From contig CAVQUX010000035.1 in the NCBI GenBank assembly GCA_963716925.1, positions 16,631 through 80,630 on the forward strand: a DNA stretch of 64,000 nt. Reading direction: 5' to 3'. Made by a program: the position numbers and the translations under genes. The stretch's first letter is position 1. Each line of letters opens with the position of its first letter. Under the pieces are notes generated by a model that was given only the letters and a program-made list of their open reading frames with translations, did no database searches and was not told the DNA's origin. The stretch comes from DAISKN01 sp963716925 (GTDB taxonomy: Bacteria > Acidobacteriota > Vicinamibacteria > Marinacidobacterales > SMYC01). Below, one piece after another: positions 17,988-25,602 of this stretch.

Positions 17988-18410
17988 TCAAGGCTGATAG
18001 GGACGATTCTCCGAGAGCACCCGGAAGCCCTGCTCGTCGAAATGGCTATCGAAAGCGAATGCCTGTTCGATACCCTTTTCTCGCATGACTTCGAAGCTCG
18101 TCCAATCCGTGAGGCTGACTCCTCGCTTGCCCGCCGCGAGCAGTGCGGCCATCGCCCGCTGGTAGAGCGCTCCGGTGATCCATTCGATCTCGAGCGCCGG
18201 AGCAATCATCCGTTCGAACGTTCTCACCGCTCCGATCCCGATGCGCGATTGAAGCAGGGCCACGGTCTCTTGGAGCACATAGGACGACGAGATCCACCTC
18301 GCGTCGGAGTCCGCTAATGACTCAAGGAGCGCCTTCGCCTCCGCGTGGCGATCGTCTTCCGCGACAAGATACGCATAGATGGCGGAGGTATCGGCGAACA
18401 CGGCGCTCAC
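17988..18410 (-). CDS. vapC: PIN-domain ribonuclease toxin, VapC type
   Basis: A 140-residue PIN domain. The four acidic metal ligands expected for the nuclease are present: Asp7 (FADTSA), Glu48 (LQETVAL), Asp102 (SLTDWTSF) and Asp121 (AFDSHF). VapC toxins cleave RNA, commonly tRNA or rRNA, when free of antitoxin. The GTG start overlaps the antitoxin stop by 4 bases (GTGA), the usual translational coupling of such operons. Confidence 0.88.
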   Translation of the reverse strand: MSAVFADTSAIYAYLVAEDDRHAEAKALLESLADSDARWISSSYVLQETVALLQSRIGIGAVRTFERMIAPALEIEWITGALYQRAMAALLAAGKRGVSLTDWTSFEVMREKGIEQAFAFDSHFDEQGFRVLSENRPYQP

Positions 18411-18652
18411 TTTCGGTAGACCTCGGCGAGGTACGTGTCATGGTGGACCGCAACGTCCCCCTTGACTTCCGGATCGTGGCAGCTCCCGGCCGCCCTCATC
18501 ATCCGCTGCCGGACTTCGCGTCGATCCGCCGTGATGAGAAGATGCTCCACACTCTCCCGAACGAGCTGAGAGATCGATTGCGAACGGGCCGCGGCCAGCG
18601 CTTTCAGCCGCTCGTACTGCTCCTCTTCGATCTGAACTTGGGTGCGCACCAT
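18407..18652 (-). CDS. vapB: Ribbon-helix-helix antitoxin, VapB type
   Basis: The 81-residue protein starts with an RHH DNA-binding domain (MVRTQVQIEEEQYERLKALAAARSQSISQLVRE trimmed here to its core: VQIEEEQYERLKALA and SISQLVRESV). The acidic, flexible C-terminal half would block the PIN active site. It precedes and overlaps the toxin gene, and probably represses the operon. The symbol follows the partner; RHH antitoxins of this kind are also called CopG-type. Confidence 0.85.
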   Translation of the reverse strand: MVRTQVQIEEEQYERLKALAAARSQSISQLVRESVEHLLITADRREVRQRMMRAAGSCHDPEVKGDVAVHHDTYLAEVYRK

Positions 18653-18810
18653 GCCATCATGTTAGCATTAGGCTGCCACTATTACAACACACCGGAATGC
18701 GGTGGACGTTTCCCGCGCGCGGCGAAGTCGAAGCTTCTCGAGCGTTTCCTGGAGCCGGCGCGCGGCGCCGTGACGGGCCGGGGACGTTTCCTGGATCGAC
18801 GAAAAGCGCG

Positions 18811-20070
18811 CTACTCCTTCCCGCGGGGCGCCATCCCGTACAACCACGCGAGCGCCACCCAGTACGTCGCGGGGATGAGCGTGAAGAGCACTCCGTAGTT
18901 CTCGTCCGTCGCCGTCAGAACATATCCCACGATCTGGGTCATGAACATCCCGCCCACGGAGGCGACCATGCTTCCGAACCCGAACACCGACGCCAGGATC
19001 GACCGGGGAGTCACGTCCGCGAGGAGGCCGTACATGTTGGTGATCCAGGATTGGTGCGCGCCGAGGGCGATCGAGAGGGCGGCCACGGCCACCCACAGGC
19101 TCCCGGCGCGGGACGCGAAGACGATGGGGCTCAGGCAGAGGGCGGAGAGAAGCATCGCGACGAGGCGCGCCTTGACGGGCGCCGTACCGCGCGCGATGAA
19201 GTAAGAGGATAGACCTCCGCCCGCGATCCCTCCCAGATCCGCGCTCAGATAAATGACGATGAGAGGAAGGCCGATCTGGTCGAGGCTGATGCCGAGCTGG
19301 TACTGCCGGTTCAGAAACGGGGGAAGCCAGAACAGATAGAACCAGAACACGGGCACGGTCAGCGTGTAGGCGATGGTGAAAGCCCAGGTGACGCGAAGAC
19401 CGACCACGCGCGAGTACGGAAGGGCCGATGGCTCGGGCTCCGCTTCCTTTTGCACGTACGCCAGTTCCTCCGGGCTCACGTGCGGATGGTCCTCGGGGTC
19501 GTGGTAGCGCTTCAGCCAGACCGCGAGCCAGAGGAAGCCGAGCGCCGAAGTCGCGAAGAACGCCGCCTGCCAGCCCCAGGCGTGGAGCAAGGAGGGCAGG
19601 ATCGCGGGCGTGAGCATCGCGCCCACCGTGGCCCCCGCGTTGAAGATGCCGGCGGCGAGAGCGCGCTCTCCCGGAGGAAACCACAGGCGCGCGGTCTTGA
19701 CGCAGGCCGGGAAGTTCGCGGCTTCCGTGATTCCGAGAAAGAAGCGGCAGATCATGAAGCCGGAGGCCGTGGCCGCGAGACCGTGGGCTGCGGCCGCGAG
19801 GCTCCAGAGACAAACGGCGAGCGCGAAGGCGCGCTTCACGCCGATCCTGTCGATGAACCACCCCTGGGCCACGAATCCGATGGCGTAGCCGACCTGGAAC
19901 CAGAAATTGATGTTGGCGTAGTCGAGGGCGGTCCAGCCCATCGCCTCCGCCAGGATGGGCTCGAGGACCCCGAGAGAGGCGCGATCGATGTAGTTGATGG
20001 CGGTGGCGAGGAAGAGGAGGGCCACCATGGCCCAGCGCACCCTGCCAATGCGAACGGGTTGAGTCGCCAC
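18811..20070 (-). CDS. MFS transporter of the anion:cation symporter family, ExuT-like
   Basis: The 419-residue protein has 12 predicted membrane helices. The first helix contains LATAINYIDRASLGVLEP, characteristic of the ACS family that includes hexuronate (ExuT) and glucarate carriers. The loop RIGVKRAFAL is the MFS motif A region, and FFLGITEAANFPA is typical of the fourth-helix region in this family. It most likely imports a sugar acid or similar organic anion. The start is GTG. No sugar-acid catabolic gene lies next to it, so the substrate is a family guess. Its 5' side faces the toxin-antitoxin insertion region. Confidence 0.85.
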   Translation of the reverse strand: MATQPVRIGRVRWAMVALLFLATAINYIDRASLGVLEPILAEAMGWTALDYANINFWFQVGYAIGFVAQGWFIDRIGVKRAFALAVCLWSLAAAAHGLAATASGFMICRFFLGITEAANFPACVKTARLWFPPGERALAAGIFNAGATVGAMLTPAILPSLLHAWGWQAAFFATSALGFLWLAVWLKRYHDPEDHPHVSPEELAYVQKEAEPEPSALPYSRVVGLRVTWAFTIAYTLTVPVFWFYLFWLPPFLNRQYQLGISLDQIGLPLIVIYLSADLGGIAGGGLSSYFIARGTAPVKARLVAMLLSALCLSPIVFASRAGSLWVAVAALSIALGAHQSWITNMYGLLADVTPRSILASVFGFGSMVASVGGMFMTQIVGYVLTATDENYGVLFTLIPATYWVALAWLYGMAPRGKE

Positions 20071-20210
20071 GAGAGCGGCTCAGCTTATGCCGAAAGGCGA
20101 ATCGACCGCATCCTTCCCGCGGCCGTCTTTGCGCTCTGCCGCTCTCGGAACGACGCCGGGACGAGGGGAGTGGGCAGAGCTCCCTACGTCGAACCAAAGG
20201 CCGGGTGTTT

Positions 20211-20378
20211 CTAAGGAGCGCGGCTCAGATCGGTGAAGCTCGGGGGCGGGCATTCTGGTCGAGGTGGTCGAGAGAGGACCTGCCAGATGAGCTTGGGATG
20301 CCGCTCCAGCGCCGCGACGAGGGCATCCTGGGCGAGCTCGATCGAGCGCTCGCTTTCCTGGCTCGGCGACCGCCTCCA
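20211..20378 (-). pseudogene. Orphan C-terminal coding fragment at the edge of the toxin-antitoxin module
   Basis: On the minus strand the frame ending at the TAG at 20211-20213 reads as ordinary protein (ERSIELAQDALVAALERHPK, then LIWQVLS) but has no ATG, GTG or TTG before an in-frame stop at 20379-20381. That stop falls 5 bases before the -35 box of the neighbouring RHH/GNAT operon. I read it as the 3' end of a gene whose front part was lost when that module arrived. Function unknown. Confidence 0.35.
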
Positions 20379-20385
20379 CTATGGC

Positions 20386-20414
20386 TTGACATTGGTGCTA
20401 CAAAAATGTAGATT
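20386..20414 (+). promoter_or_regulatory. Promoter and operator palindrome of the RHH/GNAT operon
   Basis: TTGACA (20386-20391) and TAGATT (20409-20414) are separated by exactly 17 bases, a strong sigma-70 promoter. The perfect inverted repeat CTACA-AAAA-TGTAG (20398-20411) covers the spacer and half of the -10 box, an ideal place for the ribbon-helix-helix antitoxin to repress. Transcription would begin near 20421, only about 12 bases before the start codon, so the leader is very short. Confidence 0.75.
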
Positions 20415-20432
20415 TTCCATTGTGAGTTAATA

Positions 20433-20702
20433 ATGGCGAAGGATACCCAGATTTCAGCCCAGATCTCCATGACGACGCGCGAGCTCATGGAGAAGCACGT
20501 CCGCCGGACCGGGGTGAAGAAGGGCCATCTGGTCGAGCAGGCGATCCTGCACCACCTCCATGCCCTCGACCAGCTGCCCGAGGAGTACATCATTCACCCC
20601 CGCATCGTCGTCTCGCGGAAGACAGCCGAGGAAATGCTCCGTCAGGCCGAGTCGGCCGAGCCCACGCCTGCGCTCCGCGAACTGATGCGTGGTGGAAATT
20701 AG
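20433..20702 (+). CDS. RHH antitoxin of a GNAT-toxin module (TacA/DUF1778-like)
   Basis: The 89-residue protein has an N-terminal ribbon-helix-helix fold (ISAQISMTTRELMEKHVRRT and KKGHLVEQAILHHLHAL) and a charged C-terminal tail (EEMLRQAESAEPTPALRELM) that would wrap the toxin. It is followed with a 14-base overlap by a GNAT acetyltransferase gene, the order of TacA-TacT and AtaR-AtaT systems. It should repress its own promoter through the CTACA/TGTAG palindrome. No strong Shine-Dalgarno site is visible before the ATG, in keeping with a near-leaderless mRNA. Confidence 0.85.
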   Translation: MAKDTQISAQISMTTRELMEKHVRRTGVKKGHLVEQAILHHLHALDQLPEEYIIHPRIVVSRKTAEEMLRQAESAEPTPALRELMRGGN

Positions 20703-21213
20703 GGCCCTTCGGCGGACGGACGACCGCTCGGCATTCCAGTCTGGCGATGAGTCCCTCGATCGATTCTTCCACCGGTACGCGGGCCAGAACCAGTTCAAAC
20801 ACTACCTCGGCGTGACGTATGTCGCTGTCGACGCCAGCCGCATCCTCGGCTTCGCTACCGTGGCGCCGCGGCACGTCGATATCGAGGACCTGGCCGAGCG
20901 CACGCGGAAGAAACTCCCCCGCTACCCCTTGCCAGTGCTCGGGCTCGCGCGTCTCGCCGTCGACAAGTCGGCGCGATCGATGGGGTTGGGCGCGCAACTC
21001 CTGCGTTTCGTGCTCGAGCTCGCCGCGAAGATGGCCGACGAGGTTGGCTGCACGGGCGTGGTCGTCGACGCGAAGCCGGGCGCTGTAGACTTCTACGCAA
21101 AGTACGGCTTCACTCCCTTCGAGCAGCTCGAGGGCCATTCTGAAGCGCGGCCGCGACCGACGGCGATGTGGCTTCCGATTCAGGCGATCAAGTCCGCGGG
21201 CGAATCGGAGTAG
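20689..21213 (+). CDS. GNAT-family toxin (TacT-like aminoacyl-tRNA acetyltransferase)
   Basis: The 174-residue acetyltransferase carries the acetyl-CoA pocket ARSMGLGAQLL (about 95-105) after the beta-strand LGLARLAVDK, and the C-terminal DAKPGAVDFYAKYGFTPF, where Tyr136 or Tyr139 takes the place of the catalytic tyrosine of TacT. This N-terminal pattern (SGDESLDRFFHRYAGQNQFK) is typical of toxin-type GNATs that acetylate the amino group of charged tRNA. Two adjacent GTG codons at 20689 and 20692 can serve as start. It overlaps the antitoxin gene. Its 3' end faces, and slightly overlaps, a truncated YciI gene on the other strand. Confidence 0.88.
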   Translation: MVEIRALRRTDDRSAFQSGDESLDRFFHRYAGQNQFKHYLGVTYVAVDASRILGFATVAPRHVDIEDLAERTRKKLPRYPLPVLGLARLAVDKSARSMGLGAQLLRFVLELAAKMADEVGCTGVVVDAKPGAVDFYAKYGFTPFEQLEGHSEARPRPTAMWLPIQAIKSAGESE

Positions 21214-21448
21214 GACCGCCTCGGTCTGGTCTGTCAGCTGAGAGTGGGCGACTACCCACGGTGCGCTTCCCTCCGGAGTATCGAATGCGACAACCTTTCG
21301 AGCTCGGCTTCAGCCCGGAAGCATCGAGCAGCACGCCGGATTTCACGAGCTCCTCGTGATAGGTCGCCATCGCCGCGATGAGTTTCTCTTCCGGCATCAC
21401 CGCCGCTTCCGTATCCTTGTTGGCCTTGACGAGGATCATGAATCGCAT
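21188..21448 (-). pseudogene. Truncated YciI-family protein
   Basis: The first 65 or so residues (MRFMILVKANKDTEAAVMPE, then KPSSKGCRIRYSGGKRTV) match the intact YciI paralog just upstream. Homology stops at about 21250, exactly before the DGPF motif that defines the family, and the frame runs on into unrelated GSRPLSADRPDRGG sequence and the end of the GNAT toxin gene. The start, with GGAGATCGACG before the ATG, resembles that of the paralog. The break lies at the right edge of the toxin-antitoxin module. Confidence 0.75.
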
Positions 21449-21461
21449 CGTCGATCTCCCT

Positions 21462-21887
21462 CTACTTCTTCGCCGCCGATTGCGCGCGCAGGCGCTCCTC
21501 CTGCTCGCGCAGCTCCGGCGTGACCGCGGGACCGAAGTCATCGAGCTCGAAAACCGGCCGGATCTCGACGTCCGTTTCCGTTCTCTGAGGGTTGGGGCAA
21601 CGCTTGACCCATTCGATCGCCTCTTCCATCGATTTCACCTGCCAGATCCAGAAGCCGGCGATGAGCTCCTTCGTCTCGGCGAAAGGCCCGTCGATCACCG
21701 TCCGTTTCGCTCCCGAGAACCGGACACGGGCGCCCTTGGAGCTCGGATGGAGCCCCTCGCCCGCGAGCAGCATGCCGGCCTTCGCCAGTTCTTCGTTGAA
21801 CCTCCCCATCTCGGTGAGGATCTTCTCGTCCGGGAGAACCCCCGCCTCGGAATCTTCGGAGGCCTTGATGATGACCATGACTCGCAT
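21462..21887 (-). CDS. YciI-family (DGPF) protein
   Basis: A 141-residue YciI-like alpha+beta protein of the dimeric ferredoxin-like fold, with the family signature RTVIDGPFAETKELIAGFWIW at about 63-83 (here the key part is DGPF). Family members are small, usually uncharacterised enzymes often encoded beside ECF sigma factors or in ArsR-led operons. A GGAGAC ribosome site lies before the ATG. It follows the SRPBCC gene by 65 bases in the same direction, and is followed after 13 bases by a truncated tandem copy. Confidence 0.88.
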   Translation of the reverse strand: MRVMVIIKASEDSEAGVLPDEKILTEMGRFNEELAKAGMLLAGEGLHPSSKGARVRFSGAKRTVIDGPFAETKELIAGFWIWQVKSMEEAIEWVKRCPNPQRTETDVEIRPVFELDDFGPAVTPELREQEERLRAQSAAKK

Positions 21888-21952
21888 CGTTGACGTCTCC
21901 TTCTAAACGTCACGTCGAACGGCACCGATGAGGATCGACAGATTCCGCGCCT

Positions 21953-22402
21953 TTATTTTTCCCGAACCAGGGCGTCCAGCTTGTCGAGGCAGAGACGCCA
22001 GCCTTCCGTATTGCGCTCCCGGTCCTCGGGGGTCCGCAGCTGGTCCTGCCGCAACGTGAGCTCCGTCGAGCGCGGCCCCGTCTCACGGAAATCCACCGTG
22101 AGAAGCGTCGAGTAAGGGCCGTCGGCGGAGTACTTTCCCTCGTAGACCCAGGTCTTTACCAGCCGCTTTCCCGGAACGATCTCGCGATACTCGCCGTGGG
22201 TGAGATGCCGGTCGCCGTCGGCGTCGACCACCACGATGCGGTAGCGACCGCCCGGGCGCGCATCCGCGCTCGCTTCGAGGACCTCGCAGGGGGACGGGGC
22301 GAGCCACCGGCGGAGAAGCGCCGGGTTCGTCCAGGCGGCGAAGACCTCGGCGACGGGGGAGGCAAACCTGCGCACGATCGTGACCGAAGCCGCGGCGATC
22401 AT
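21953..22402 (-). CDS. SRPBCC/AHSA1-like protein
   Basis: A 149-residue START/Bet v1-like protein with the AHSA1 signature: VTIVRRFASPVAEVFAAWTNPALLRRWLAP at the start (core FASPVAEVFAAWTNP), GGRYRIVV, and the closing helix TEGWRLCLDKLDALV. Such proteins bind hydrophobic ligands; in ArsR-led operons their role is unknown. The ATG at 22402 overlaps the stop of the VOC gene (ATGA), so the two are translationally coupled. Confidence 0.88.
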   Translation of the reverse strand: MIAAASVTIVRRFASPVAEVFAAWTNPALLRRWLAPSPCEVLEASADARPGGRYRIVVVDADGDRHLTHGEYREIVPGKRLVKTWVYEGKYSADGPYSTLLTVDFRETGPRSTELTLRQDQLRTPEDRERNTEGWRLCLDKLDALVREK

Positions 22403-22800
22403 GATCGCGCCGCCATCTGATGGATCTGGATGAGATTGCCGCAGGTATCTTCGAAAACCGCGACCGCTACCGGACCCGCGTTCGCCGGCTTCGTCCGGAA
22501 AACCACGCCCCGCGCGATCAGCCGCTCGTACTCCTTCTGAATGTCTTCGACCTCGAAGGAGGTCGCCGGGATGCCGTCCGCGACCAGGGCGCTCTTGAAC
22601 GGCTTGGCGGCGGGGTGCTGGTCGGGCTCGAGAAGCAGCTGCACGCCGTCGGGAGCCTCGGGCGAGACCAGGGTGAGCCATCGCCCCGCCCCTCCCGGGA
22701 GCTCCATGTCCACTTTTTTCGAGAATCCCAGGACCCCCGTGTAGAACTCGAGGGCCTTCGCCTGGTCGTCCACGAGCACGCTAGTCATCGTGATCTTCAT
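22399..22800 (-). CDS. VOC (glyoxalase/bleomycin resistance-like) family protein
   Basis: A 133-residue vicinal oxygen chelate protein. The paired beta-alpha-beta-beta-beta units are seen as MTSVLVDDQAKALEFYTGVLGF and DTCGNLIQIHQM. Likely metal ligands include the Glu of VFEDTCGN and an acidic residue in the first module, but the set cannot be fixed by eye. The ATG at 22800 has a strong GGAGGG site. It overlaps the ArsR gene end by 20 bases and the SRPBCC start by 4. Confidence 0.85.
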   Translation of the reverse strand: MKITMTSVLVDDQAKALEFYTGVLGFSKKVDMELPGGAGRWLTLVSPEAPDGVQLLLEPDQHPAAKPFKSALVADGIPATSFEVEDIQKEYERLIARGVVFRTKPANAGPVAVAVFEDTCGNLIQIHQMAARS

Positions 22801-23131
22801 CGTTCCCTCCGGGAGCCAGCAACGAATCGAGCGCATCGAGCCGCTCGTTCCAGAATCGTTGATAGAAGGCGATCCACTTCTGTGCCTTCGCGAGCCTCGC
22901 GGCTTCGAGCCGGCAGTGATGGTTTCGGCCGCGCACCGTCCGCCGCACCAGGCCGGCGCGCTCCAGGACCTTGACGTGCTTCGAGGCGGCGGCGAGGGAC
23001 ATGCGGAACGGCTTCGCCAGCTCTCCTACGCTCCGCTGGCCCTTCGCGAGGCGGCGGAGCATCGCGCGGCGGGTGGGATCTCCCAGCGCCCGGAAAACCG
23101 CGCTCAGCGCATCGGGAGGATCCTCAACCAT
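22781..23131 (-). CDS. ArsR-family transcriptional repressor
   Basis: A 116-residue winged helix regulator: VFRALGDPTRRAMLRRLAKG, ELAKPFRMSLAAASKHVKVLERAGLV and a basic wing (RTVRGRNHH). No cysteine metal site is visible, as in the ArsR subgroup found with SRPBCC/AHSA1 proteins. The ATG at 23131 lies inside one of two identical CAACCA-N2-TGGTTG palindromes, so binding would block both transcription and the start region. It heads the ArsR-VOC-SRPBCC-YciI operon. Confidence 0.88.
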   Translation of the reverse strand: MVEDPPDALSAVFRALGDPTRRAMLRRLAKGQRSVGELAKPFRMSLAAASKHVKVLERAGLVRRTVRGRNHHCRLEAARLAKAQKWIAFYQRFWNERLDALDSLLAPGGNDEDHDD

Positions 23132-23178
23132 GTGGTTGACGATAGCGCTACCGACCCGGATAGTCAACCATTTGGTTG
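23125..23178. promoter_or_regulatory. Two identical CAACCA-N2-TGGTTG palindromes, probable ArsR operators
   Basis: CAACCA-TG-TGGTTG occupies 23125-23138 and CAACCA-TT-TGGTTG occupies 23165-23178. Their centres are 40 bases apart, about four helical turns. The first covers the ArsR start codon and the second covers the stop codon of the upstream winged-helix gene. Perfect 6-bp arms repeated twice beside an ArsR gene are best explained as its binding sites. Confidence 0.75.
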
Positions 23179-24243
23179 TATGTCGGTCGGCCTGCCGGCA
23201 CGAGGCACCCGGACGGGGAGCTGCAGAAACTCCCCGTAGCGCTCGGCCGCGGACGCGAGAGCGCGGGCGTCTTCACGGCTCAGGCGGCGGTACGGAACCG
23301 ACTCCACCAGAACGGAGTCCTTCTTCAACGTTCGCTTCCATCTGCCGGCGAGCCGGCCGTCGATGACGAAGTGGTGCAGGAAGACGTCTCCGCGCCAGGG
23401 GCCGACCACTGGACCGCGGTCCTTGTATGCGACCAGGTACTCGTCAAAATTGGGAAGCAGGTGCGCGGTCGCTGAGGCCCTGGGTGACCGGACCTTCGTG
23501 GCGAGGGACCAGCATTTCCGGCCGCCGATCACTTCCTCGTCGAGGGCAGGCGCGACCGCCTCGATCCCCGCCTTCGCGTCCCGCACGGTGAGTCCCGACC
23601 ACCAAGCGTAATCCCGGAGCGTCGCCGGTCCGTGGCTCGTGAAGTAGCGCCTTGCGAGCTCGGCGAGGGCCTCGTCGCGAGGAAGCGTCCGGGCGGAAGG
23701 CGCCCGCTCCTCGAGCAGGGCGTAGGTGAACTCTTTGCCGCGGCGAGGGCCGCTCACCACGATGCCCTCGAGCTCCGCGTCGATCATCAACGCGGCGAGC
23801 CGTAGGCCCTGGGCGGCGATGCCTTCGCGCCGGAGCATGGACGCGAGCTCCGAACGGGTGCGCGCCCTTCCGCCCCGGAGCGCGCGCTCGAGCGCCTTTC
23901 GACTACGGCGAAAGACGGAAGCGGAAAGCTCGCACAGTCGATAGGCGTAGGCGTTCGCGGCATGGATTCGAGGGGCGGTGAGAGCCAGCATCCACCGGAT
24001 ATCGGCCGAAGTGACGAAGTGCCAGGTCGGCCGCAGAAGGTGCGTACGGAGTATCGTTCCCTCGTCGAAGGCGCGATCGACGCCCGCGCCGGTGAGACCC
24101 TTCGCCCGCAGGCCGATCGCCCACCCGGCTCCCGAATAGTCCTGAGCCTGCACCGCGCCCGACCATCGAACGACCTCGGCCGGACTTCGAAACTCGGAAC
24201 GATCGAGTCGGTGGTTGCGAAGTCGACGGCGAATGAGATCCAT
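23164..24243 (-). CDS. Winged-helix DNA-binding protein of the AlkZ-like (HTH_42) superfamily
   Basis: The 359-residue protein has the N-terminal segment VVRWSGAVQAQDYSGAGWAIGLRA and the later RTHLLRPTWHFV and LLPNFDEYLVAYKDR of HTH_42 proteins. This superfamily includes the AlkZ and YcaQ DNA glycosylases that remove interstrand crosslinks and alkylated bases; their catalytic QxQ/QxD motif has a counterpart in QAQD here. Glycosylase activity is therefore plausible but unproven. It starts 3 bases after the hemG stop, in the same direction, and its stop lies within the ArsR operator. Confidence 0.8.
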   Translation of the reverse strand: MDLIRRRLRNHRLDRSEFRSPAEVVRWSGAVQAQDYSGAGWAIGLRAKGLTGAGVDRAFDEGTILRTHLLRPTWHFVTSADIRWMLALTAPRIHAANAYAYRLCELSASVFRRSRKALERALRGGRARTRSELASMLRREGIAAQGLRLAALMIDAELEGIVVSGPRRGKEFTYALLEERAPSARTLPRDEALAELARRYFTSHGPATLRDYAWWSGLTVRDAKAGIEAVAPALDEEVIGGRKCWSLATKVRSPRASATAHLLPNFDEYLVAYKDRGPVVGPWRGDVFLHHFVIDGRLAGRWKRTLKKDSVLVESVPYRRLSREDARALASAAERYGEFLQLPVRVPRAGRPTDIQPNG

Positions 24244-24246
24244 GTC

Positions 24247-25602
24247 TCAGGACTCGGCGATACGACCCGCGAGGGCGCGGGCGGCGGCGATGGAGTCGGG
24301 GATCCCGACGCCGCGGAGCCCGCTTCCGAGGACGAAGAGGCCGGGCGCGTCCTCGAGCGCCCGCTCGAAAGCGCGAATCCGGCCGGCGTGCCCGAGCTCG
24401 ATCTGGGGCGTGCGGTCCGCCCAACGGACGACCCGGGAAAAGCTCGGCGCGCCGAGCGGACCCAGGGCGCGCTCGAGCTCCCGCAGCGAGAGCGCTTCGA
24501 GCTCTTCGTCGCTCGCGTCGAGGATTCCGGGGTCGCGCCGCCCGCCGAGGAACGCGCGCAGCAGCACGTGAGAATCCGGAGCGCGATGGGGAAACTTCGA
24601 GGTGACGAACGTCGCCGCGAGCACCCGGTTGGGCTCGGACTCCGGGACGACGAAGCCGTAGCCGTCCAGGGGATGGCGAACGTTCTCCCGGCGAAACGCG
24701 TGGAAGACGACGGCGGTGGAAACGGTCTCGACGCGGGAGAGCTCCGAGGCCGCCCCGGGAACGAGACTCGTCAGGAGCTTCTCGGAGACGCGGATGGGAA
24801 GCGCCAGAACGACGCCGCTCGAGTCGATTTTTTGTCCCGACGCGAGGGTGGTTTCGAACCCCCGGTCCCGCCTTCGGATCTCGACCACCCCCTGGCCAAG
24901 ACGGATCTCGCCCCGTACTTCCTGTTCGAGCCTTTCGACGAGCCGGCCCATCCCGCCGGCGAGCGAGAGAAAGACCGTCTCTTCGCCGCTCACTCCTTCC
25001 GCGGCCATTCCCCGGGTCAGGCTCCCGTGCTTTCGCTCGAGCGCGAGCAGGTTCGGAAACAGGAGATCCATCGAAAGCCTGGAGGCGTCCCCGCAGTGGA
25101 TGCCGGCGAGAAGCGGCTCCCCCACGCGCTCGAGGCATTCCTCTCCAAATCGGCGGCGGACGAACGAAGCCACGGATTCCTCGACTTCCGTTCGCCTCGG
25201 GGGAATCCACCGCTCCGACAACATCCGGACCTTTCCGCGGAAGCTGAAGAGACTCGTGCCGAGAAACGGAAGGAGCCGCGTGGGCACCGTCAAACGAAAC
25301 CCTTCGGGGAGCGCCTGAAGGCGCCCCCGGTGAAGAACGTACACCCGCCTGCGGTCGGGGTTCGTGGGGATGAGCTCGGAGCCGAGCCCGAGCTCTTCGC
25401 AGAGAGCGCGCGCATGGGGCTTCGCTCGGAGGAACGCGTCCGGCCCTCCGTCCATGAGGAAACCGTCCCGCGCGAACGTGGAGATGAGCCCCCCGAGACG
25501 TTCCCGCTCCTCCACGAGGAGAACCTCGAGGCCGCGCCGCCCGAGGTCGTAGGCGGCGGTGAGCCCCGCGATCCCCCCGCCGATGACGAGAATCCGGCTC
25601 AA
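24247..25602 (-). CDS. hemG: Protoporphyrinogen/coproporphyrinogen oxidase, HemY type
   Basis: A 451-residue FAD-dependent oxidase of late heme synthesis. The Rossmann motif ILVIGGGIAGLTAAYDL is at residues 4-20, followed by the second-helix GLISTFARDGFLMDGGPDAF typical of the family, GVEVPLLAGIHCGD-like active-site region (here EPLLAGIHCGD) and the C-terminal FAD site LFVLGSGLRGVGIPDSI. The enzyme is also named hemY or cgoX; which porphyrinogen it uses cannot be settled from sequence. A TTG start forms a 4-base TTGA overlap with the hemE stop, so the two heme genes are coupled. Confidence 0.92.
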   Translation of the reverse strand: MSRILVIGGGIAGLTAAYDLGRRGLEVLLVEERERLGGLISTFARDGFLMDGGPDAFLRAKPHARALCEELGLGSELIPTNPDRRRVYVLHRGRLQALPEGFRLTVPTRLLPFLGTSLFSFRGKVRMLSERWIPPRRTEVEESVASFVRRRFGEECLERVGEPLLAGIHCGDASRLSMDLLFPNLLALERKHGSLTRGMAAEGVSGEETVFLSLAGGMGRLVERLEQEVRGEIRLGQGVVEIRRRDRGFETTLASGQKIDSSGVVLALPIRVSEKLLTSLVPGAASELSRVETVSTAVVFHAFRRENVRHPLDGYGFVVPESEPNRVLAATFVTSKFPHRAPDSHVLLRAFLGGRRDPGILDASDEELEALSLRELERALGPLGAPSFSRVVRWADRTPQIELGHAGRIRAFERALEDAPGLFVLGSGLRGVGIPDSIAAARALAGRIAES

